Below, one piece after another: positions 1 through 9,042 of a DNA stretch of 64,000 nt. The DNA comes from Lutibacillus sp052034115. Lineage in GTDB: Bacteria > Actinomycetota > Actinomycetes > Actinomycetales > Dermatophilaceae. A model generated the notes under the pieces. The model did no database searches. It was not told the DNA's origin and was given only the letters and a program-made list of their open reading frames with translations. The number at the start of each line of letters is the position of its first letter. Position 1 is the first letter of the stretch. The DNA lies in assembly GCA_052034115.1 (NCBI GenBank), contig JBPOIZ010000033.1:39714-103713 (forward strand), in the 5' to 3' direction. A program made the position numbers and the translations under genes.

Positions 1-1
1 C

Positions 2-334
2 CAGCTCGTGGCGCTCGTGTCGGCGTGGTGGCTGGTCAACCGGGACTCCGTCGCGGCGCCGTGGAGCCGTCACGATGCCGGGTCGGACTGGGTGCCCATC
101 CTCGCCGTCCTGGCCCTCGGCGCCCTGGGCACCGGCCTGGCGTTCGCGTTCCAGTTCGACGTGGTGCGGGCCGCCGGACCGACGGTCGGAGCCACGGTGA
201 CCTACCTCATCCCGGTCGTCGCCGTCCTTCTGGGCGTGCTCGTCCTCGGCGAACGGCTGGCCTGGCCGCAGTTCCTTGGCGCCGCCATCGTCATCGGCTC
301 GGCGGTCCTCACGGGACGGACATCGAGGCGATGA
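2..334 (+). CDS. EamA/DMT-family transporter, C-terminal part (cut by window start)
   Basis: The frame is open from the window edge, so this is the 3' end of a longer gene. About 110 residues are visible with three hydrophobic stretches: roughly residues 31-48 (ILAVLALGALGTGLAF), 58-80 (TVGATVTYLIPVVAVLLG) and 88-102 (FLGAAIVIGSAVL). The LGERL motif before the last helix is typical of the second EamA repeat of drug/metabolite exporters. The protein should be an inner-membrane permease; its substrate cannot be read from the tail. It converges on pafA, and the two coding ends overlap by 26 bp (309-334). Confidence 0.8.
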   Translation, partial: QLVALVSAWWLVNRDSVAAPWSRHDAGSDWVPILAVLALGALGTGLAFAFQFDVVRAAGPTVGATVTYLIPVVAVLLGVLVLGERLAWPQFLGAAIVIGSAVLTGRTSRR

Positions 335-1682
335 GCCGGTCGACTCGCTCATCGGTGGATGCGAAGGGGTCCTTGCACAAGACGGTGCGCTGCGAGTGGT
401 CGTTGAGTTTGAGGTGCACCCAGTCCACGGTGTAGTCACGCCGGGCGGCTTGAGCGGCAGCGACGAAGTCGCCGCGCAACTTGGCCCGCGTCGTCTGGGG
501 CGGCACCGACTTGGCCGTGAAGACCTCCAGGTCAGTGCTCACCCGGGCCGCCGCCCCGTGCCGTTGCAGGACGTAGAACAGACCGCGGCGGCGGGTGACG
601 TCGTGGTAGGCGAGGTCGACCTGTTGCAGGCGCGGGTCGGCCAGGGTCAGGCCGTGCTTCTCCTGATAGCGCCGCAAGAGCCGCTGCTTGATCACCCAGT
701 CGATCTCGGTCTCGATGCGCTCCAGATGGTCCGTGGCGATCGCGTCCAGCGTGCGTCCCCACAGCTCCAGCACCTGGGGAATCAGCTCGTCGTCACTGCC
801 CTCACCCTCGACATGCTCCCGAGCCCGGCCGTAGAACTCCTCCTGGATCTCCAGCGCGCTCATCCGCTTGCCGTTGGCCAGTCGCACCGTCGTGCGGCCG
901 GTCGGGTCCTTGCTGATCTCCCGGATCGCCCGGATCGGGTTCTCCAGGGTCATGTCCCGAAGGGCGATGCCAGCCTCGATGAGCCGGAGCACCAGGTGCG
1001 CGGACCCGACCTTGAGCAAGGTGGTCGTCTCTGACATCGACGAATCGCCCACGATGACGTGGAGCCGGCGGAACCGCTCGGCATCGGAATGCGGCTCGTC
1101 GCGGGTGTTGATGATGGGCCGGGACCGGGTGGTCGCCGAGGACACCCCTTCCCAGATGTGATCGGCCCTCTGGCTCACCGAGAAGTGGGCCGCGCCGTTG
1201 GGGTGCGACACGATCTTGCCGGCACCACAGGTGATCTGGCGGCTGATGAGGAACGGCACGAGGACGTCGACGACCTGACCGAACTCACCGGAACGCCCGA
1301 TGAGGTAGTTCTCGTGGCAGCCGTAGGAGTTGCCGGCCGAGTCGGTGTTGTTCTTGAACGCGTAGACCGTGCCGTCGATGCCCTCTTCGCGCAGTCTGGC
1401 CTGGGCATCCTCAACCAGGCCCTCGATGACCCGCTCACCCGCCCGATCGTGCGTCACGACCTGCCGCAGAGTGTCGCACTCGGCCGTCGCGACCTCCGGG
1501 TGCGACCCGACATCGAGGTAGAGCCGGGAACCGTTGCTGAGGAAGACGTTGCTCGAGCGGCCCCAGGAGACGACCTTGCGGAAGAGGTAGCGCGAGACCT
1601 CGTCGGGGGTGAGCCGACGCTGACCTGCGGAGGTGCAGGTCACGCCATACTCGGTCTCCACTCCGACGATCCGTTGCCGCAC
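309..1682 (-). CDS. pafA: Pup--protein ligase PafA
   Basis: PafA joins the C-terminal glutamate of Pup to substrate lysines using ATP. The product is 457 residues; M. tuberculosis PafA is 452. The N-terminus VRQRIVGVETEYG aligns with the mycobacterial MQRRIMGIETEFG, so I chose the GTG at 1682. Family motifs are present: ETEYG with the metal-binding Glu near residue 9, NGSRLYLDVGSHPE with the catalytic-type Asp at about 57, KNNTDSAGNSYGCHENYL, INTRDEPHSDAE, and the C-terminal TVDWVHLKLNDHSQRTVLCK. It lies downstream of dop-pup-prcB-prcA on the same strand, but two coiled-coil genes on the opposite strand separate them, so it is probably transcribed on its own. The start is 78 bp from the divergent Scy-like gene. 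Confidence 0.96.
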   Translation of the reverse strand: MRQRIVGVETEYGVTCTSAGQRRLTPDEVSRYLFRKVVSWGRSSNVFLSNGSRLYLDVGSHPEVATAECDTLRQVVTHDRAGERVIEGLVEDAQARLREEGIDGTVYAFKNNTDSAGNSYGCHENYLIGRSGEFGQVVDVLVPFLISRQITCGAGKIVSHPNGAAHFSVSQRADHIWEGVSSATTRSRPIINTRDEPHSDAERFRRLHVIVGDSSMSETTTLLKVGSAHLVLRLIEAGIALRDMTLENPIRAIREISKDPTGRTTVRLANGKRMSALEIQEEFYGRAREHVEGEGSDDELIPQVLELWGRTLDAIATDHLERIETEIDWVIKQRLLRRYQEKHGLTLADPRLQQVDLAYHDVTRRRGLFYVLQRHGAAARVSTDLEVFTAKSVPPQTTRAKLRGDFVAAAQAARRDYTVDWVHLKLNDHSQRTVLCKDPFASTDERVDRLIASMSVP

Positions 1683-1760
1683 CCGGACCACGCTACCGGC
1701 TCGATGCCGCAACCTCGCCCGAGCCTTGAGGTCCGCGCGCGGCGTGCGATCATATGCGCC

Positions 1761-3212
1761 ATGACCCAGCCGACCACGCCGACCGCGGCGGGAGCCGCAT
1801 CGGAGGCCATCGGCGACATCTCGCGGCACGCCGCGCAGATCCTCGATCGGGCCCAGCAACTCGCCGACGAGCTGCGCGCCGACGCGCAACGCCGGCACAC
1901 CGAAGCTGTGGCCGAATCGCAGCGCCTTCGCCAGGAGGCCGAAGCCCTCCATCGGGACGCGCAGCGGCTCCATGAGGACGCGACGACGGCGCACGCTCGA
2001 GCACAGGCCCGACTTGCCGAGGCGCACGAGGACGCCGCCGTGATCCTGACCGACGCCACGGAGCAGGCCAGCCTCCTGGCAGCGACCGCCTCACGGACCG
2101 CCGAGGAAGCCATCTCGGTCGCCCAAACCGAGGCGGCTGCCCACCTGCAGAGCCATCAGGCGCAGGCCGCGGCACTGCAGGCACAGGCCGAAGAGGCCCT
2201 GGCCGCCGCCGCCGCCGAGACCGAACTGCTGCGCGCCGAGCGGGAGGGCGAGCACCAGCGTCGGCTGGAGCGCCTGGTCGCCGAGGAGCAGTCCCGCCTC
2301 GCCGAGGTCGACACCCTGGCGGCAGGAGTGCGGGCGGACGCCGACACGTATGCCGAGCGCACCCGTCGGGAGGCGGATGAGCACCGGATCGCACAGGAGG
2401 CGCAGGCCGCCCGCACGCTCGCCGATGCCGTTTCCGAGGCTGAGCACACGACGGCGACGGCCGCCGATCAGGCGGCAACGGTGCAGCGCCGGGCCCAGGC
2501 GGAGGCCGATGAGGTGCTCGCCGCGGCCGCCGCGCACATGCAGTGGGCGCAGACGGCGATGCAGGAGGTGCTCGACCGGGCGCACGAAGAGGCTGCGCTG
2601 CTCAAGGTGACCACACACAAGGACCTCGCCGACCACGTGCGGGACCGTCGTCAGCACACTCAGGCCCTGGTGGCCAAGAGCGACCACGACGCCCGGAGCC
2701 GAGTGAGCGAGGCCGAAGCGGACGCCGCGCGGATCAACGCGCAGGCGGTTGCCGTGCTCGACGCTGCCCAGCGCGACGCCGAGCGCACCGTGGCTGACGC
2801 GCGATCCCGCGCCGAACGCCTCCTCGCGGACGCCGAGGCGGAGGCAGCCGCCCATATCGACCGCGCGGAGCGGCGCCTCCACGAGGCCGACAGCGGCGCA
2901 CGACTGGTGCGCGAGCGCACCGCCGCCGAGGTGGAGAAGCTGCATCGCGAAGCCCACGAGAACCGGCGGGCCGCCCGGGAGGAGCTCCTGCGCACCGTCG
3001 CCGAGGCGCGCAGCGAGGCGGACACTGTGCGGGCGGAGGCCCGCGCCATGCTCGAGCGCGCCCGCGCGGAGGTCGCAGCCTTGACGTCTCGCCGGGACGA
3101 CATCACCGCCCAACTCGGGCACCTGTCCGGCGTCATCGAAGCCTTGGCGGTTCCGGAGCGGGGTGGCGACACCGTCGAAGCCGAGTTGAACCTCACCTCC
3201 GCCCCCGGGTGA
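1761..3212 (+). CDS. Scy-like long coiled-coil (polarity/cytoskeletal) protein
   Basis: The product has 483 residues, almost entirely Ala/Glu/Arg/Gln-rich coiled coil from about residue 20 to 440 (repeated EAxxxxxEA patterns) with no membrane segment. The C-terminus LTSRRDDITAQLGHLSGVIE resembles the conserved end of Streptomyces Scy, often misannotated as cellulose-binding protein. Scy organises tip growth and partners with FilP and DivIVA; the next gene is a clear FilP homologue, matching the adjacent scy-filP pair of Streptomyces. The start is the ATG at 1761; an upstream extension in the same frame would run antisense through pafA and lacks coiled-coil character. The assignment rests on composition, the terminal motif and the neighbour; low-complexity coiled coils can mislead. 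Confidence 0.75.
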   Translation: MTQPTTPTAAGAASEAIGDISRHAAQILDRAQQLADELRADAQRRHTEAVAESQRLRQEAEALHRDAQRLHEDATTAHARAQARLAEAHEDAAVILTDATEQASLLAATASRTAEEAISVAQTEAAAHLQSHQAQAAALQAQAEEALAAAAAETELLRAEREGEHQRRLERLVAEEQSRLAEVDTLAAGVRADADTYAERTRREADEHRIAQEAQAARTLADAVSEAEHTTATAADQAATVQRRAQAEADEVLAAAAAHMQWAQTAMQEVLDRAHEEAALLKVTTHKDLADHVRDRRQHTQALVAKSDHDARSRVSEAEADAARINAQAVAVLDAAQRDAERTVADARSRAERLLADAEAEAAAHIDRAERRLHEADSGARLVRERTAAEVEKLHREAHENRRAAREELLRTVAEARSEADTVRAEARAMLERARAEVAALTSRRDDITAQLGHLSGVIEALAVPERGGDTVEAELNLTSAPG

Positions 3213-3310
3213 ACGCCTGACGGCGCCGGCCCGGACGGCCGTATGCCGCACCTAGACCGAAGCACTACGCTTGCCCCTTGCAGCCCCCCTGATCGAGATG
3301 GACTCCGCCG

Positions 3311-4492
3311 ATGAGTGAATCCGCCGCCTTCCGCACCGTGCTCCGTGGATACGAGCCTGCCCAGGTCGACCACGCGCTCGCCGAGCTCGACGCCTCGGTC
3401 CAGGCCGCGCGCCAGGAGGCCGCCGCCAAGACGGTCGAGGTGACGAAGTTGCACAGCGCGGTGGCCGCGCTCCAGGAACAGCTCGGCGCCCACCGCACCC
3501 AGATCGCCGCCCTCGAGGAGGACCAGCGCAAGGCCGCTGCGCCGAGCTACGCCGATCTCGGTGCCCGGATCGGATCGATCCTCACCCTGGCCGACGAGGA
3601 GGCCGCCGAGATCCGCGGACAGGCCGAGCAGGCCGCTGCCACCCATCGGGCCGAGGCGACCAAGGAGGCCGACGCGACCCGGGTTGCCGCCGACCGGTAT
3701 GCCGAGGACATCCGCACCAAGGCAGACGCGGAGGCGGCGCGGGTGCTGGAGGATGCCAAGCGGCGAGCCGACGGCATCCTCGACGACGCCGACCGGGAGG
3801 CGGTGGCGCGCCGGGAGGAGGCCGAGGCTGTCTTCGAGAGCCAGCGGGCCAAGGCCGCAGCCGCAGCCGCCGACTTCGAGACGACGCTGGCCACCCGCCG
3901 GGACAAGGCGGCCGCCGACTTCGCCGCCCAGATGGACACCCACGAGCAGGCGCTGCTCGCGGTGCAGGAGCGCGCCTCGACGTTGACCGCCGACGCGGAG
4001 AAGACCCACGCCGACGCGACAGCACAGGCCGCCGGGCTGCTGGACCACGCCCGCCAGGAGGCCGCTGCCCTGGTCGCGGCCGCCCGCGAGCAGGCCGATC
4101 GGGTCCGCCGTGACTCGGAGCGCAAGCTGGCGGCCGTCACGGCGCAACGGGACAGCATCAACGCCCAGCTCACCAACGTCCGCCAGATGCTGGCGACCTT
4201 GGGTGGTCCCTCGTTCGTCGATCCGTTCGGCGCCCCGGTGGACGGTGCGGCCGAGGTGCCGGGCGGCCCCGACGTGGAGTCGGCCGCGGCGGTCGAACCG
4301 GTCGGGGAAGTCATCGAGGAGCTCGACGCCGAACTGATGGCCGCCGAGGCACCTGACGCCGAGGCAGCAGACCCCGAGGCGGCAGACGCCGAGGCGGCCG
4401 ACGACGGTGACGAGACGGGCGCCGACGACCCGGCCGATCAGGTCCGGGAGATCAAGATGGCCGTCGAGCCGGAAGTCGCTCGAGCCCGCTGA
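3311..4492 (+). CDS. FilP-like coiled-coil cytoskeletal protein
   Basis: The product has 393 residues. The N-terminus carries a DivIVA-like RGYEPAQVDHAL segment (about residues 12-23). Next come PSYADLGARIGSILTLADEE (about 79-98), a long Ala/Glu coiled coil including AAADFETTLATRRDKA, and the signature QRDSINAQLTNVRQMLATLG. These match the order of conserved blocks in Streptomyces FilP, an intermediate-filament-like protein that supports polar growth. Beyond residue 300 there is an acidic tail rich in DAEAA repeats that standard FilP (about 310 residues) lacks. The gene follows the Scy-like gene by 98 bp on the same strand and converges on prcA. Confidence 0.82.
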   Translation: MSESAAFRTVLRGYEPAQVDHALAELDASVQAARQEAAAKTVEVTKLHSAVAALQEQLGAHRTQIAALEEDQRKAAAPSYADLGARIGSILTLADEEAAEIRGQAEQAAATHRAEATKEADATRVAADRYAEDIRTKADAEAARVLEDAKRRADGILDDADREAVARREEAEAVFESQRAKAAAAAADFETTLATRRDKAAADFAAQMDTHEQALLAVQERASTLTADAEKTHADATAQAAGLLDHARQEAAALVAAAREQADRVRRDSERKLAAVTAQRDSINAQLTNVRQMLATLGGPSFVDPFGAPVDGAAEVPGGPDVESAAAVEPVGEVIEELDAELMAAEAPDAEAADPEAADAEAADDGDETGADDPADQVREIKMAVEPEVARAR

Positions 4493-4598
4493 CCCGCCGT
4501 GGCGCCCACCGGGCCGGCCGTCATCGAGCCAGGCGCGACGGGCGTCTACCCCGACGAGCGACCGCGGCCTGCTTCGCCGGGTAGCCCGGCCGGCCGGC

Positions 4599-5336
4599 TC
4601 AGTCGGCGTCCGCCTCCGGCGGCAGATCCACCACCGGTGAGGCCTCACTGATGAGCTCCCCGACCAGGCCCGGCGCGATCCGCCGGAACGTGCGTCGGGG
4701 GCGGGTCCGATCGAGGACCGCCACCTCCAACTGATCCGCGGAGAGCTCGCGGGGCGTGCCTCCCGCCGGGTCGGAGACCAGTGCGCCATGTGCCAAGCGC
4801 AGCGCGTCGGCGAGCGAGAGGCCCTCGCGCCACAACTCGTCCAAGCCCTTCTCGGCCTGATCGCTGGCCCCGCCCATCGCCACGAAGCCGCGCTCGTCGG
4901 CGACCGACCCGTCATACGTGAGTCGGTAGATCTGGTCCTCGGCGGGGACAGTGCCGACCTCGGCGACGACGATCTCCACCTCGTAGGGCTTGGACTGCTC
5001 GGTGAAGACCGCCCCGAGGGTCTGGGCGTAGGCGTTGGCCAAGGCCCGGGCGGTGACGTCGGAGCGGTCGTAGGAGTAGCCGCGCAGATCGGCATACCGG
5101 ATGCCGGCGACCCGCAGGTTCTCGAACTCGTTGTACTTGCCGACCGCAGCGAACCCGATGCGGTCGTAGATCTCGGAGACCTTGTGCAGCGTGCGGGACG
5201 GATTCTCCGCGACGAAGAGAATCCCGCCGTCGTACTGCACGACGATCACCATCCGGCCCCGGGCGATTCCCTTGCGAGCAAAATCGGCCCGGTCCTTCAT
5301 TAGCTGCTCGGGCGAGACGTAGAACGGCATCGTCAT
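4599..5336 (-). CDS. prcA: Proteasome alpha subunit PrcA
   Basis: Forms the outer, gating rings of the 20S proteasome. The 245-residue product (M. tuberculosis 248) starts MTMPFYVSPEQLMKDRADFA, then ARKGIARGR and GILFVAENPSRTLHK, the classical alpha-subunit N-terminal helix and following region. NEFENLRVAGIRYADLRGYSYDR and FTEQSKPYEVEI are also conserved. There is no N-terminal catalytic Thr, as expected for an alpha subunit. The start ATG overlaps the prcB stop by 4 bp (ATGA), so the subunits are translationally coupled. The C-terminal tail PPEADAD is short and acidic. Confidence 0.96.
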   Translation of the reverse strand: MTMPFYVSPEQLMKDRADFARKGIARGRMVIVVQYDGGILFVAENPSRTLHKVSEIYDRIGFAAVGKYNEFENLRVAGIRYADLRGYSYDRSDVTARALANAYAQTLGAVFTEQSKPYEVEIVVAEVGTVPAEDQIYRLTYDGSVADERGFVAMGGASDQAEKGLDELWREGLSLADALRLAHGALVSDPAGGTPRELSADQLEVAVLDRTRPRRTFRRIAPGLVGELISEASPVVDLPPEADAD

Positions 5337-6160
5337 CGGGCACCCCCGGGGTTGTCGCGGCGGGCGGCGACCAGGTCGGAGACCATACCGGCCAGGATGT
5401 CGTCGGCCATGAAGCGCACGCCCTCACCGCCGACCACGGCCACCTTGGGCCAGATCTGCCGGCCCAGGTCCGGCCCTCCGGTGGCCGAGTCGTCCTCGGC
5501 GGCGTCATACAGGGCCTCGACGGCCAGCGAGACCGCCTCGTCGGATGTCAGTCCCGGGCGCCACAACTTCTTCAGCGAGCCACGCGCGAACAACGACCCG
5601 GAACCGATGCTGTGGTGATCCCGCTCCGGGTAGACCCCTCCGGTCACGTCATACGAGAAGATCCGACCCTGCCCGCTCTCGGGGTCATAGCCGGCGAAGA
5701 GCGGTAGGACGGTCAGGCCCTGCATCGCCATGCCCAAGTTGCCGCGGAGCATGGCCGCGAGCCGGTTGGCCTTGCCGTGGAGGGACATCAAGGTGCCCTC
5801 GATCTTCTCGTAGTGCTCCAGCTCCACCTGGTAGAGCCGGACCAGCTCGATGGCCACGCCTGCGGTGCCGGCGATGCCCACGGTGGAGAACTCGTCGGCC
5901 GCGAAGACCTTGTCCATGTCGCGGTTGGCGATGTAGCTGCCCATGGTGGCCCGCCGGTCGCCGGCCATCACCACTCCCCCATCGAAGACGACCGCGACGA
6001 TGGTCGTGCCGTGCGGCGCATCGACCGTCATACCGGCCGGGAGCGCTCGGCCACCGGGCAGCAGGTCCGGCGCCAGGTCACCGACGAAGTCCGCGAACGA
6101 GGACGAGCCGGGTCGACGGTATGGCGGAGGCAGCGTGGCGCCGGAGCTCGTGGCGGTCAC
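5333..6160 (-). CDS. prcB: Proteasome beta subunit PrcB (catalytic)
   Basis: Catalytic subunit of the 20S proteasome, an N-terminal nucleophile threonine protease. From the GTG at 6160 the precursor has 275 residues. A propeptide of about 51 residues ends in DAPHG, and self-cleavage would expose the Thr of TTIVAVVFDGGVVMAGDRRAT (Thr52 of the precursor). The base Lys and Asp residues of the Ntn fold are in DRRATMGS and NRDMDKVF. The start was chosen because it overlaps the pup stop (GTGA) and gives a normal propeptide length; the frame runs on upstream across pup without recognisable homology. It overlaps prcA by 4 bp, giving a tight pup-prcB-prcA unit. Confidence 0.96.
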   Translation of the reverse strand: MTATSSGATLPPPYRRPGSSSFADFVGDLAPDLLPGGRALPAGMTVDAPHGTTIVAVVFDGGVVMAGDRRATMGSYIANRDMDKVFAADEFSTVGIAGTAGVAIELVRLYQVELEHYEKIEGTLMSLHGKANRLAAMLRGNLGMAMQGLTVLPLFAGYDPESGQGRIFSYDVTGGVYPERDHHSIGSGSLFARGSLKKLWRPGLTSDEAVSLAVEALYDAAEDDSATGGPDLGRQIWPKVAVVGGEGVRFMADDILAGMVSDLVAARRDNPGGAR

Positions 6161-6357
6161 TGGCCGCCCTTCTGGACGAAGCCTCGGACGAACTCCTCGG
6201 CGTTGGCCTCGAGAACCCCGTCGATCTCGTCGAGAACCGCGTCGATGTCCTCGCGGATGCTCTCCCGGCGGGCTTCCCCCTCCGGGGCGACGGGTGGCTC
6301 GGGAGGGGTGGGGTCCTCCTCGCGCCGGGTAGGCCGGGTGTGCTCCTGGCTCGGCAT
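6157..6357 (-). CDS. pup: Prokaryotic ubiquitin-like protein Pup
   Basis: Sixty-six-residue protein tag. The N-terminal half is disordered and rich in Pro/Glu/Arg (TRREEDPTPPEPP). The C-terminal half holds the coiled-coil-forming segment bound by Mpa (ESIREDIDAVLDEIDGVLE) and ends EEFVRGFVQKGGQ. The last residue is Gln, so Dop must deamidate it to Glu before PafA can use it. An AGGAG-type ribosome-binding site lies just upstream (the + strand reads ggctcctcctt after the start). It sits 30 bp downstream of dop and overlaps prcB by 4 bp. Confidence 0.97.
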   Translation of the reverse strand: MPSQEHTRPTRREEDPTPPEPPVAPEGEARRESIREDIDAVLDEIDGVLEANAEEFVRGFVQKGGQ

Positions 6358-6387
6358 GGCTCCTCCTTGGGTGCGTCGATTCAGACC

Positions 6388-7911
6388 CTACCCAGCGGGG
6401 CGCTCGGCGAGCGCCAGCCGCGCGAGAAGATCGCCCACCGAGGTGGCCCCGTCGAGCAAGTCCCCGACGTGCTCCTGCGTGCCCCGCCACGGGTCGAGCA
6501 TGGGGACCCGCCGCAGGACGGTCTCGCCTGGGACCTCGAAGACCACCGAGTCCCACGACGCGGCGACGACCGCCGGGCCGAATCGCTCGAGGCAGCGACC
6601 CCGGAAGTACGCTCGCGTGTCCGCCGGCGGCACGGATGCGGCGAGGGCCACGTCCTGCGGTGCCACGAGTTCGGTGACCCGGCCCATGGCACGCAACCGG
6701 TGGGCGAGTCCCTTCGTCGGCCGGACGTCGCCGAACTGGATGTCGATGGCCTGCAGGCGGGGGTCACCCCACTCCAGAGCGTCGCGGTCCCGGTAACCGT
6801 CCAGGAGTGCCAGTTTGGCGACCCAGTCCAGGTCGCCGGCGCAGGATCGCGGGTCGTTGCCCAGCCGGGACAGCACATCGGCCCACAACGCCATCACCTC
6901 GGCGGTGTCCTCGTCGGGCATGCCCCCGCGCTCGGCCAAGAAGTCGGCCGCCAGGTCGTGGTAGACCCACAGCAGATCCAGCGCCGTCAGGCGGCGCCCG
7001 TCGACGAGCTCGACCAGGTGTGTCAGCCCGGGGTCGTGCGACACGGCGTGAAGGGTGGACACCGGCCGCCGGACCGACAGGTCGGGCAGCGCGCCGTCCT
7101 CGATCATGGCCAGGACCAGCGACGTCATCCCCGCTCGCAGCACGCCGGACACGTCGAAGTGAGTGGCGTCGCCGATGATGACGTGCAGCCGACGGTATCG
7201 GTCGGCCAGGGCATGCGGCTCGTCCCGGGTGTTGACCAGCGGCCGTTTCAGGGTGGTCTCCAGCCCGACCTCGACCTCGAAGAAGTCGGCCCGCTGGCTG
7301 ATCTGGAAGCCGGCGTGGCGGGAGTCCTGCCCGATGCCGACCCGTCCCGCGCCGCAGACCACCTGGCGGACCACGAAGAACGGGATGAGGTGGCGCGCGA
7401 TCTCCCCGAAGGGCGTGGACCGGCGCATGAGGTAATTCTCGTGCGTGCCGTAGGACTGGCCCTTGCCGTCGGTGTTGTTCTTGTAGAGGTTGACCGACGG
7501 CGCCTCGGGATCGTCGGCCAGCAGCGCGACCGCCTCAGCCGCCACGAGCTCGCCCGAGCGGTCCCAGCACACGGCCGCCCGGGGCGAGGTCACCTCAGGC
7601 GCGCTGTACTCGGGATGGGCATGGTCGACATACAGGCGGGCGCCGTTGGTCAGCACGACGTTGGCCATCGTCGGGTCATCGTCGGTCAACTGGCTCGGGT
7701 CGGCCAGCGCCCGCGACATCTCGAAGCCGCGGGCGTCCCGCAGCGGCGCCTCGTCCGCGTAGTCCCAGCGACCCCGCCCGGTGCGCAGGCCGTGGGCCGC
7801 GGCGTAGGCCGTCACGACGTAGCCGGACAGGACCATCGGGTTGGCGGTCGGTGCACCCGGCAAGGTGATGCCGAACTCGGTCTCCACCCCCATCACGCGA
7901 CGCACCGACAT
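6388..7911 (-). CDS. dop: Pup deamidase/depupylase Dop
   Basis: Converts the C-terminal Gln of Pup to Glu and removes Pup from substrates. The 507-residue product is a PafA paralogue. It starts MSVRRVMGVETEFG with the metal-binding Glu, and has the Dop-specific insertion at about residues 40-85 that PafA lacks. The NGARLYVDHAHPEY motif holds the nucleophile-type Asp96 (Asp95 in the mycobacterial enzyme). KNNTDGKGQSYGTHENYL and NTRDEPHALADRYRRLHVI follow. It is the first gene of the dop-pup-prcB-prcA unit and is divergent from the hydrolase at 7987, with 75 bp between, which should hold the promoter. Confidence 0.96.
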   Translation of the reverse strand: MSVRRVMGVETEFGITLPGAPTANPMVLSGYVVTAYAAAHGLRTGRGRWDYADEAPLRDARGFEMSRALADPSQLTDDDPTMANVVLTNGARLYVDHAHPEYSAPEVTSPRAAVCWDRSGELVAAEAVALLADDPEAPSVNLYKNNTDGKGQSYGTHENYLMRRSTPFGEIARHLIPFFVVRQVVCGAGRVGIGQDSRHAGFQISQRADFFEVEVGLETTLKRPLVNTRDEPHALADRYRRLHVIIGDATHFDVSGVLRAGMTSLVLAMIEDGALPDLSVRRPVSTLHAVSHDPGLTHLVELVDGRRLTALDLLWVYHDLAADFLAERGGMPDEDTAEVMALWADVLSRLGNDPRSCAGDLDWVAKLALLDGYRDRDALEWGDPRLQAIDIQFGDVRPTKGLAHRLRAMGRVTELVAPQDVALAASVPPADTRAYFRGRCLERFGPAVVAASWDSVVFEVPGETVLRRVPMLDPWRGTQEHVGDLLDGATSVGDLLARLALAERPAG

Positions 7912-7986
7912 ACCAGCACCCTATGCCGCCGGGTCGGGCGGGCCCTCGCGCGGGGCGGTGCACCGGGCCGGGGCGGGCGCGGCACA

Positions 7987-9003
7987 ATGAGCCCCATGCC
8001 TCGTATGCCGTTGCGAACCCGGGTGGTCGCCCAGGTCATCCGGTACACCGCTCGCGGCGATGTGACGACCTACACCGAGGAAGAGATCCGACGCCAGCGG
8101 CGCAGCGTCGTCCCCACCAGATGGCCGTACACGCTGATCACCGGGTCATTGGCGCGCTCGGTCCGGATCTCCGAGACCACCTTCGAGGCTCGCGACGCCG
8201 TCTTCATCCCGGTGCGGGTCTACCGGCCCGAGCACGGCCGTGGCGCCCTGCCCGTCGTCGTCTTCCTCCACGGCGGCGGCTGGGTTCTGGGGAGTACACG
8301 CAGGTATGACCCGCTGTGTTCGGCACTCGCCGACGGGGTCGGTGCCGTGGTGGCCAGCGTGGATTACCGCATGGCACCGGAACACAAGGCTCCCCGGGCC
8401 GTCTTCGACTGCGTCGATGCCATCCGATGGGTCGGCGCGGGGGGTCTGGGGGATCGGACCGACGCCACCCGGATCGCCGTGGCCGGCGACAGTGCCGGCG
8501 CGAACCTGTCGGCCTCGGCCACGGTGGTGCTCCGGGACGAGGGGGGCCCGACGCTGGCGCACCAGGCCCTGATCTACCCCGCCGTGGACGCCACGTGCTC
8601 TTTCCCTTCGGTGCGCGAGCATGCCGACGCGCCGATCCTCACCCGAGCCCAGATGGACGCGTTCATCGATCACTACGTCGACGGTTCCGACATCCCCAGG
8701 ACCGATCCGCTGATCTCCCCGCTGTGGGCTCCGGACCACCACGGGCTGCCTCCGGCACTGGTGCAGACCGCGGAGTTCGACCCGCTGCATGACGAGGGCC
8801 TGGCCTACGCCGAGACCCTGCGACGGGCCGGTGTCCGCGTCCGGTCGACGAGCTACCTCGGGGTGCCACACGGGTTCGCGAGCTTCCCGGGTGCGACGAC
8901 GGTCGGGATGCAGGCGCGCGCGGAACTCATCGGCGAGTTGCGCCGCCACCTCCACCCGGAGCCGTCCGGCGTCGAGCCAGCCGCTGGCCCTCGTGTCGGC
9001 TAG
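7987..9003 (+). CDS. Alpha/beta hydrolase, hormone-sensitive-lipase family
   Basis: Predicted carboxylesterase of 338 residues. The oxyanion motif HGGGW is at about 95-99, the nucleophile elbow GDSAG at about 167-171 (Ser169), the acid in EFDPLHDE at about 264-271, and the base His in VPHGF at about 295. This is the full HSL-family catalytic set. There is no signal peptide, so it is probably cytoplasmic; the substrate is unknown. Three in-frame ATG codons (7987, 7996, 8005) are possible starts with no strong ribosome-binding site to decide; the first was used. It is divergent from dop and 39 bp upstream of the PRPP-synthetase-like gene. Confidence 0.88.
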   Translation: MSPMPRMPLRTRVVAQVIRYTARGDVTTYTEEEIRRQRRSVVPTRWPYTLITGSLARSVRISETTFEARDAVFIPVRVYRPEHGRGALPVVVFLHGGGWVLGSTRRYDPLCSALADGVGAVVASVDYRMAPEHKAPRAVFDCVDAIRWVGAGGLGDRTDATRIAVAGDSAGANLSASATVVLRDEGGPTLAHQALIYPAVDATCSFPSVREHADAPILTRAQMDAFIDHYVDGSDIPRTDPLISPLWAPDHHGLPPALVQTAEFDPLHDEGLAYAETLRRAGVRVRSTSYLGVPHGFASFPGATTVGMQARAELIGELRRHLHPEPSGVEPAAGPRVG

Positions 9004-9042
9004 GCTGGGCGCGGTCACGGCACCGTACCGACGGAGGGGTCT

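Noticed and set aside
2660..5095. An 811-codon open frame on the minus strand across the FilP-like gene and prcA
   Set aside because: It is antisense to a coiled-coil gene with strong homology and reads through the prcA region in another frame; low-complexity Arg/Ser/Gly-rich product typical of high-GC shadow frames.
5545..7986. Long plus-strand open frame across prcB, pup and dop leading into the hydrolase
   Set aside because: It is antisense to proven proteasome genes; hydrolase homology begins only at about 7987-8005.
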